Positions 6,676 through 9,872 of a DNA stretch of 9,872 nt are shown here, in pieces. Within the stretch, counting starts at the first letter, position 1. Every line of letters begins with the position of its first letter. The stretch is from Candidatus Poseidoniaceae archaeon (GTDB lineage: Archaea; Thermoplasmatota; Poseidoniia; Poseidoniales; Poseidoniaceae): contig JAQXFJ010000349.1 of assembly GCA_029250385.1 (NCBI GenBank), positions 1 through 9,872 on the forward strand. Reading direction: 5' to 3'. The translations under genes were made by a program, and so were the position numbers. The notes under the pieces were generated by a model. The model saw nothing but the letters and a program-made list of their open reading frames with translations. It made no database searches and was not told the DNA's origin.

Positions 6676-7827
6676 ATGGATATTGAACAAATGATGATTC
6701 AATATCAAGAAAAGTGCCCAAGGCTAGCAGAGTTAAGTGGCGAACAAATTTCTAGAGTTCACAAGATAATCGGTTCAGTCGAGGAGACTGTGGGGCTAGA
6801 TCACTTAGTAGACTGTATTGCTGATAATACAAGCACCGCCGGTGATGGAATTATCAGGTGCTATGTTGGATTTGAACCATCTGGAAAAGCACACATTGGT
6901 TGGAAGGTACTATCATTGCAGCTGAAAAGAATGCTCGATGCCGACGTAAATGTATTGATTTTTCTGGCTGATTGGCATGCGTGGATAAATGACAAATTCA
7001 ACGGCAATATGGCAGACATTCAATTGACTGCTAATTATATGGAAGAAACTTTCAGAGCGTTGCTAGATTACCCGCCAGAAGGTGATGGTCCAGGAGAACT
7101 AAGATTTAGTTGGGCTTCTACCTTAATGGATTCTGGCGATTATTGGGCACGCGTCTTAAGATGTTCCAAAGGAGCAACCTTAGCGATGGTAAGAAAGACA
7201 TTTACCATAATGGGCCGAGATGAAGTTTCATCTGACCACGATTTATCGAAGTTCTTCTATCCTGCAATGCAAGCCAGTGATATTTTTGAATTAGAAATTG
7301 ACATTGCCATCGGTGGGATGGACCAAAGAAAAGCCCATATGTTTATGCGAGACGTTGCAAGTAAATATGGCTGGAAAAAGGCAACATGCATTCATACTCC
7401 GATTATCTCTTCATTGAAATCAAGTGGTTCAAGAATGGAAAGTTTTGATCACAAAATGAGTAAATCAGATCCAAATGGAGCGATACTAATCCATGATAAT
7501 GCTAAATCACTAAGAAAGAAAATGCAGAAGCATGCTTACTTAAATCCTGATGATGAGAACTCCCCGATATATGAACTTGCAGAGCATATAGTGCTACCTG
7601 AATTCGGAGAGATATTAGTGACACCAAATCCTAAATTTGGTCAACCTTCGACATGGCGAACTCTAGAGGAATTCAAGAGTGCTGTTAAATCTGGAGAATT
7701 ACACCCCTTAGACGCTAAATTAGGCGTAGCAGACGGAATTTCACGAGGTTTAAGCACTGTTGCTAAACACTTTGCGGAAAAGCCTGATTTATTGGAAAGG
7801 GTCAATGAAATAATTCAAAGAAAGTAA
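6676..7827 (+). CDS. tyrS: Tyrosyl-tRNA synthetase, archaeal/eukaryotic type
   Basis: This class I synthetase charges tRNA-Tyr with tyrosine in the cytoplasm. The 383 residues include a short N-terminal extension before the Rossmann domain. YVGFEPSGKAHIGW (63-76) is the ATP-binding signature, with Y63 matching the tyrosine-binding Tyr of archaeal TyrRS; the HIGH tetrad reads HIGW. Q199 and D202 in MQASD match the residues that hold the tyrosine hydroxyl, and GGMDQRKAH (213-221) is diagnostic of TyrRS rather than TrpRS. The KMSKS loop at 260-264 is followed by DPNGAI, a form I associate with plant-type and some archaeal TyrRS rather than the KMSSS of methanogen enzymes. The tail ELHPLDAKLGVA (341-352) is a conserved TyrRS C-terminal feature. 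There is no bacterial S4 domain. The start has an ideal ribosome site and the gene follows the 6114 gene closely. Confidence 0.95.
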   Translation: MDIEQMMIQYQEKCPRLAELSGEQISRVHKIIGSVEETVGLDHLVDCIADNTSTAGDGIIRCYVGFEPSGKAHIGWKVLSLQLKRMLDADVNVLIFLADWHAWINDKFNGNMADIQLTANYMEETFRALLDYPPEGDGPGELRFSWASTLMDSGDYWARVLRCSKGATLAMVRKTFTIMGRDEVSSDHDLSKFFYPAMQASDIFELEIDIAIGGMDQRKAHMFMRDVASKYGWKKATCIHTPIISSLKSSGSRMESFDHKMSKSDPNGAILIHDNAKSLRKKMQKHAYLNPDDENSPIYELAEHIVLPEFGEILVTPNPKFGQPSTWRTLEEFKSAVKSGELHPLDAKLGVADGISRGLSTVAKHFAEKPDLLERVNEIIQRK

Positions 7828-7918
7828 TCGGAAATTAGTTTCTTTTTGCCAAATCAAAAAATCTGCCGATACAAATGTTCATCAATTGAATCCAACAGGA
7901 GAGGTCATTGGTGATACT
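7828..7918 (+). promoter_or_regulatory. Intergenic region with T-rich terminator candidate and etfBA promoter
   Basis: This 91-base gap separates tyrS from etfB. A pyrimidine tract TTTCTTTTT at 7839-7847, 12 bases after the tyrS stop, is a plausible archaeal T-rich terminator without a hairpin. The following A-rich stretch around 7850-7862 may contain the promoter for etfBA, but no clear TATA box can be named. GGTGAT at 7910-7915 is the probable ribosome site of etfB. Confidence 0.35.
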
Positions 7919-8656
7919 ATGGTGAAAATAGCAGTACTCGTTAAGCAAGTACCGGATACAAATTCAAAAATACAAATTTCTAACGACAGAGTCGATTTAT
8001 CAAGTGTCAAGATGGTAATGAGTCCATATGATGAATTTGCAGTAGAAAACGCCCTCCTACACAGAGAGGCTGTTGGAGGTACTGTAACCGCCATCACTGT
8101 TGGAGGAAACTCTGCTGATAAAGTGTTGAAAGATGCAAAAGCGATCGGAGTTGATGAAATTGTTCGCCTAGACTGTACCGAATATATGGATTCAAATGCC
8201 TTTCAAACCGTCATTTCTGGAGTTATCTCCCAAGATGGATATGAGGTTGTATACTGCGGCAAATCCTCAGCAGACACTGGTTCTGGTTCAACTGGTCCTG
8301 GTGTTGCTGAAAAATTAGGCTGGGCATCGGTGTCAAATGTAACAGATATCCAATTTACTGATGGTATGACTGTGACAGTCCCTACAGAAGGTGGTAACGC
8401 AATCATCAATGTCTCAGCACCACTAGTTGTGAGTTGTGACAAAGGGTCCATAAAGGTGAGAAAGCCAAACGTCAAAGGTATAATGATGGCGAAAAGAGCG
8501 CAAGTAGATGTCAAAAGTCTCAACCCAAATCCTTCTAATGTTACAGTTGTTTCTCAAACTATGCCTGCTGAAAAACCAGCTGGTAAGAAATTCGAAGGTG
8601 GGCAATCAGCTGAAACTGTTGTTCAATTGCTTAGAGAAGAAGCAAATATTATTTGA
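7919..8656 (+). CDS. etfB: Electron transfer flavoprotein beta subunit
   Basis: EtfB pairs with EtfA to form the soluble FAD/AMP carrier that takes electrons from acyl-CoA dehydrogenases. The 245 residues are close to the usual length. MVKIAVLVKQVPDT at the start is canonical and sets the ATG at 7919 over an upstream TTG at 7886; GGTGAT (7910-7915) lies three bases before it. The nucleotide-binding pieces are VKMVMSPYDEFAVENAL (30-46) and GKSSADTGSGSTGPGVAEKLGW (114-135 region). The segment around 179-192 (KVRKPNVKGIMMAK) matches the loop that contacts partner dehydrogenases. The C-terminal extension ends in a short helix that would embrace EtfA. etfA follows after 9 bases. No quinone oxidoreductase partner gene is in the window, and motifs do not let me decide between bifurcating and ordinary ETF. 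Confidence 0.95.
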   Translation: MVKIAVLVKQVPDTNSKIQISNDRVDLSSVKMVMSPYDEFAVENALLHREAVGGTVTAITVGGNSADKVLKDAKAIGVDEIVRLDCTEYMDSNAFQTVISGVISQDGYEVVYCGKSSADTGSGSTGPGVAEKLGWASVSNVTDIQFTDGMTVTVPTEGGNAIINVSAPLVVSCDKGSIKVRKPNVKGIMMAKRAQVDVKSLNPNPSNVTVVSQTMPAEKPAGKKFEGGQSAETVVQLLREEANII

Positions 8657-8660
8657 GGTG
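8655..8660 (+). promoter_or_regulatory. Ribosome site fused to etfB stop
   Basis: GAGGTG starts within the TGA stop of etfB (8654-8656) and lies five bases before the etfA ATG at 8666. The arrangement is the same as at the 6664 junction and suggests coupled, balanced synthesis of the two subunits. Confidence 0.7.
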
Positions 8661-8665
8661 AAAAT

Positions 8666-9598
8666 ATGACAGACACAGTAGTTATAGCAGAAATTAGCAA
8701 AGGAAAAGTAAGCCCGACAACAAATGAACTAATCAGTGCAGCTAACATTTTGGGAACAGATTGCACCCTCGTGATACCTTGTACAGATTCAAGCCTAGCA
8801 GACCAGGCAAGTAATATTTCAGGAGTAGCGAAAATAATTGCGGCCAAATCATCAGTTTTTACTAATTATGACGCATCAGGTTGGGCACAAGCATTGGATT
8901 CTGTTGCTCCGCAAGGAATAATTGTCACTGCTGCCTCAGCACAATCCAAAGATTTAGCAGCAAGAATTGCCGCAAGAAGGAATGTTTCAGTAGTTCAAGA
9001 TGTAATCTCCATCGATGGAACCACCTTGTCTACCCCAATATATTCCGGTAAAGCTATCGAAAATGTCGCAATAAATGGCAATGTTGTAGTTAGTATCCGA
9101 CCAAACGTATTTCCAGGAGTAAGCAACGATGGCTCTTGTGATATACAAGTTATCGACGCTTCAGGAGATTTATCTACTGCTGTAAAAGAATTAGTCGAGA
9201 GAGCTTCCACAAGGTTAGACGTATCTGAAGCAAACATCATTATTTCTGGAGGAAGAGGAATGGGGTCCCCAGATAATTTCTCCCATCTAGAGGAAATTGC
9301 AGATACTTTAGGCGCTGCTGTTGGTGCTTCAAGAGCTGCCGTTGATACTTGGGATGATATCCCTCATTCCATGCAAGTTGGACAGACAGGAAAGACTGTT
9401 AATCCAAATCTCTACATCGCAGTTGGGATATCTGGAGCAATTCAACACCTCGCTGGAATGCGATCATCGAAATATATTGTAGCAATTAACAAAGATGCTG
9501 ATGCACCTATTTTCCAATATGCAGACTATGGAATAGTTTCAACTTGGGAAGAGGCATTACCAGTTTTGAGCAGTGCCCTGTCCAACATGCTTTCATGA
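8666..9598 (+). CDS. etfA: Electron transfer flavoprotein alpha subunit (FAD-binding)
   Basis: EtfA carries the redox-active FAD of the EtfAB heterodimer. The 310 residues match the family. The N-terminal domain (1-185) has the weakly conserved alpha/beta fold. The C-terminal FAD domain is fully conserved: SGGRGMGSPDNF (194-205), LGAAVGASRAAVD (215-227), QVGQTGKTV (237-245) and VGISGAIQHLAGM (253-265), followed by AINKDADAPIFQYADYG (273-289). All the usual FAD contacts therefore appear present. It is the second gene of an etfBA operon with 9 bases between genes. Its most likely electron donor in this window is the glutaryl-CoA dehydrogenase at 3639-4814, though other dehydrogenases elsewhere would share it. 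Its stop overlaps a 16-bp palindrome shared with the convergent hydrolase gene. Confidence 0.95.
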   Translation: MTDTVVIAEISKGKVSPTTNELISAANILGTDCTLVIPCTDSSLADQASNISGVAKIIAAKSSVFTNYDASGWAQALDSVAPQGIIVTAASAQSKDLAARIAARRNVSVVQDVISIDGTTLSTPIYSGKAIENVAINGNVVVSIRPNVFPGVSNDGSCDIQVIDASGDLSTAVKELVERASTRLDVSEANIIISGGRGMGSPDNFSHLEEIADTLGAAVGASRAAVDTWDDIPHSMQVGQTGKTVNPNLYIAVGISGAIQHLAGMRSSKYIVAINKDADAPIFQYADYGIVSTWEEALPVLSSALSNMLS

Positions 9599-9612
9599 GT
9601 TTAATTAAACTC
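9597..9612. repeat. 16-bp perfect palindrome at convergent gene ends
   Basis: GAGTTTAATTAAACTC reads the same on both strands. It starts within the etfA stop codon and covers the last codons and TAA of the convergent hydrolase gene. As RNA it gives a six-pair stem with an AATT loop. It is AT-rich and has no following T-run, so a role as a two-way terminator is possible but weakly supported. Confidence 0.4.
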
Positions 9613-9872
9613 TGCAAATGCTGCACTTTGTACACCAACAAATGGGTTTGTTGATTTCTCTACGCCGATAGTAGTCATTGGACCATGCCCCGGATGAACT
9701 ACTGTGTTCCCTTCCAATGGCCATAATTTAGTAATGACTGAATTAGATAGTAAATTGAAATCTCCACCGGAAAATGGTAAATCTGTTCTTCCAACAGATC
9801 CTGCAAATAGCGTATCTCCAGCAAATAAGTGATTAGGGCCATCTTCAACCTCAACTTCGATACAACAACCCC
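9601..9872 (-). CDS. Metallo-beta-lactamase-fold hydrolase, partial (N-terminus beyond right edge)
   Basis: Eighty-nine C-terminal residues are present, ending at a TAA at 9601-9603; the frame is open to the right edge. The sequence matches glyoxalase II-like / YcbL-type hydrolases. FAGDTLFAGSVGRTD contains the metal-bridging Asp, a GGD follows, and VVHPGHGPMTTIG contains the last metal-binding His, then EK..NPF. Members use two metal ions to hydrolyse thioesters such as S-lactoylglutathione or related compounds. The exact substrate cannot be told from this part, and the HxHxDH motif lies outside the window. The gene is convergent with etfA, with only two bases between the stop codons. Confidence 0.9.
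   Translation of the reverse strand, partial: GCCIEVEVEDGPNHLFAGDTLFAGSVGRTDLPFSGGDFNLLSNSVITKLWPLEGNTVVHPGHGPMTTIGVEKSTNPFVGVQSAAFAEFN

Noticed and set aside
6900..6905. HIGW instead of HIGH as a sign of an inactive TyrRS
   Set aside because: The last HIGH position varies in known active TyrRS, and the tyrosine-binding and KMSKS residues are all present.
7886..7918. Upstream TTG start for etfB at 7886
   Set aside because: The family consistently begins near MKIAVLVKQVPDT, and GGTGAT sits just before the ATG at 7919, whereas no ribosome site precedes the TTG.
8203..8523. 106-residue - strand frame inside etfB
   Set aside because: It is a shadow of etfB, which has clear family motifs throughout; the - frame shows no domain.
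1..9872. CRISPR array, tRNA or rRNA genes, insertion sequences
   Set aside because: I saw no regularly spaced direct repeats, no cloverleaf-like or rRNA-like segments in the gaps, and no transposase frame or flanking terminal repeats.

Overview
The window most likely comes from an uncultivated marine euryarchaeon of the Poseidoniales (Marine Group II) / Thermoplasmatota type. This is inference. It rests on an archaeal/eukaryotic-type tyrosyl-tRNA synthetase, AT-rich DNA, GAGGTG/GAGGGG Shine-Dalgarno sites, tightly packed genes with stop codons fused to the next ribosome site, a TTG start, and a cell-surface beta-propeller protein with a basic tail, next to bacterial-type lipid and acyl-CoA metabolism genes. 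No rRNA, tRNA, CRISPR array or mobile element was seen.

Layout. Positions 1-1007 (-) hold most of a protein with two zinc ribbons, cut by the left edge. It is divergent from two tandem + strand genes of the squalene/phytoene synthase superfamily: a compact squalene-synthase-like enzyme (1171-2196) and a longer phytoene-synthase-like enzyme with an N-terminal extension (about 2337-3632). Between these two lies a short region with nested and competing inverted repeats (2251-2322), the most notable regulatory candidate in the window. On the - strand follow a glutaryl-CoA dehydrogenase (3639-4814) and, upstream of it, a secreted, membrane-anchored beta-propeller-like protein (4857-6062). From about 6114 the + strand carries an uncharacterised small protein followed by TyrRS (6676-7827), then the two electron transfer flavoprotein subunits etfB (7919-8656) and etfA (8666-9598). 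The right edge holds the C-terminus of a metallo-beta-lactamase-fold hydrolase (-), which meets etfA tail to tail over a 16-bp palindrome.

How the genes fit together. The two prenyl synthases would each join two prenyl diphosphates, C15 to squalene/C30 or C20 to phytoene, giving the entry points to triterpenoid/quinone-like lipids and to carotenoids (possibly retinal for a rhodopsin; nothing else from that pathway is in the window). Glutaryl-CoA dehydrogenase oxidises and decarboxylates an intermediate of lysine/tryptophan/aromatic breakdown and normally passes its electrons to EtfAB, which is encoded 3 kb away on the other strand. The small protein and TyrRS form a likely translation-linked pair. 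I see no clearly new multi-gene system. The strongest leads are the inverted-repeat region before the phytoene synthase, the extension on that enzyme, the uncharacterised partner of TyrRS, and the twin zinc-ribbon protein.
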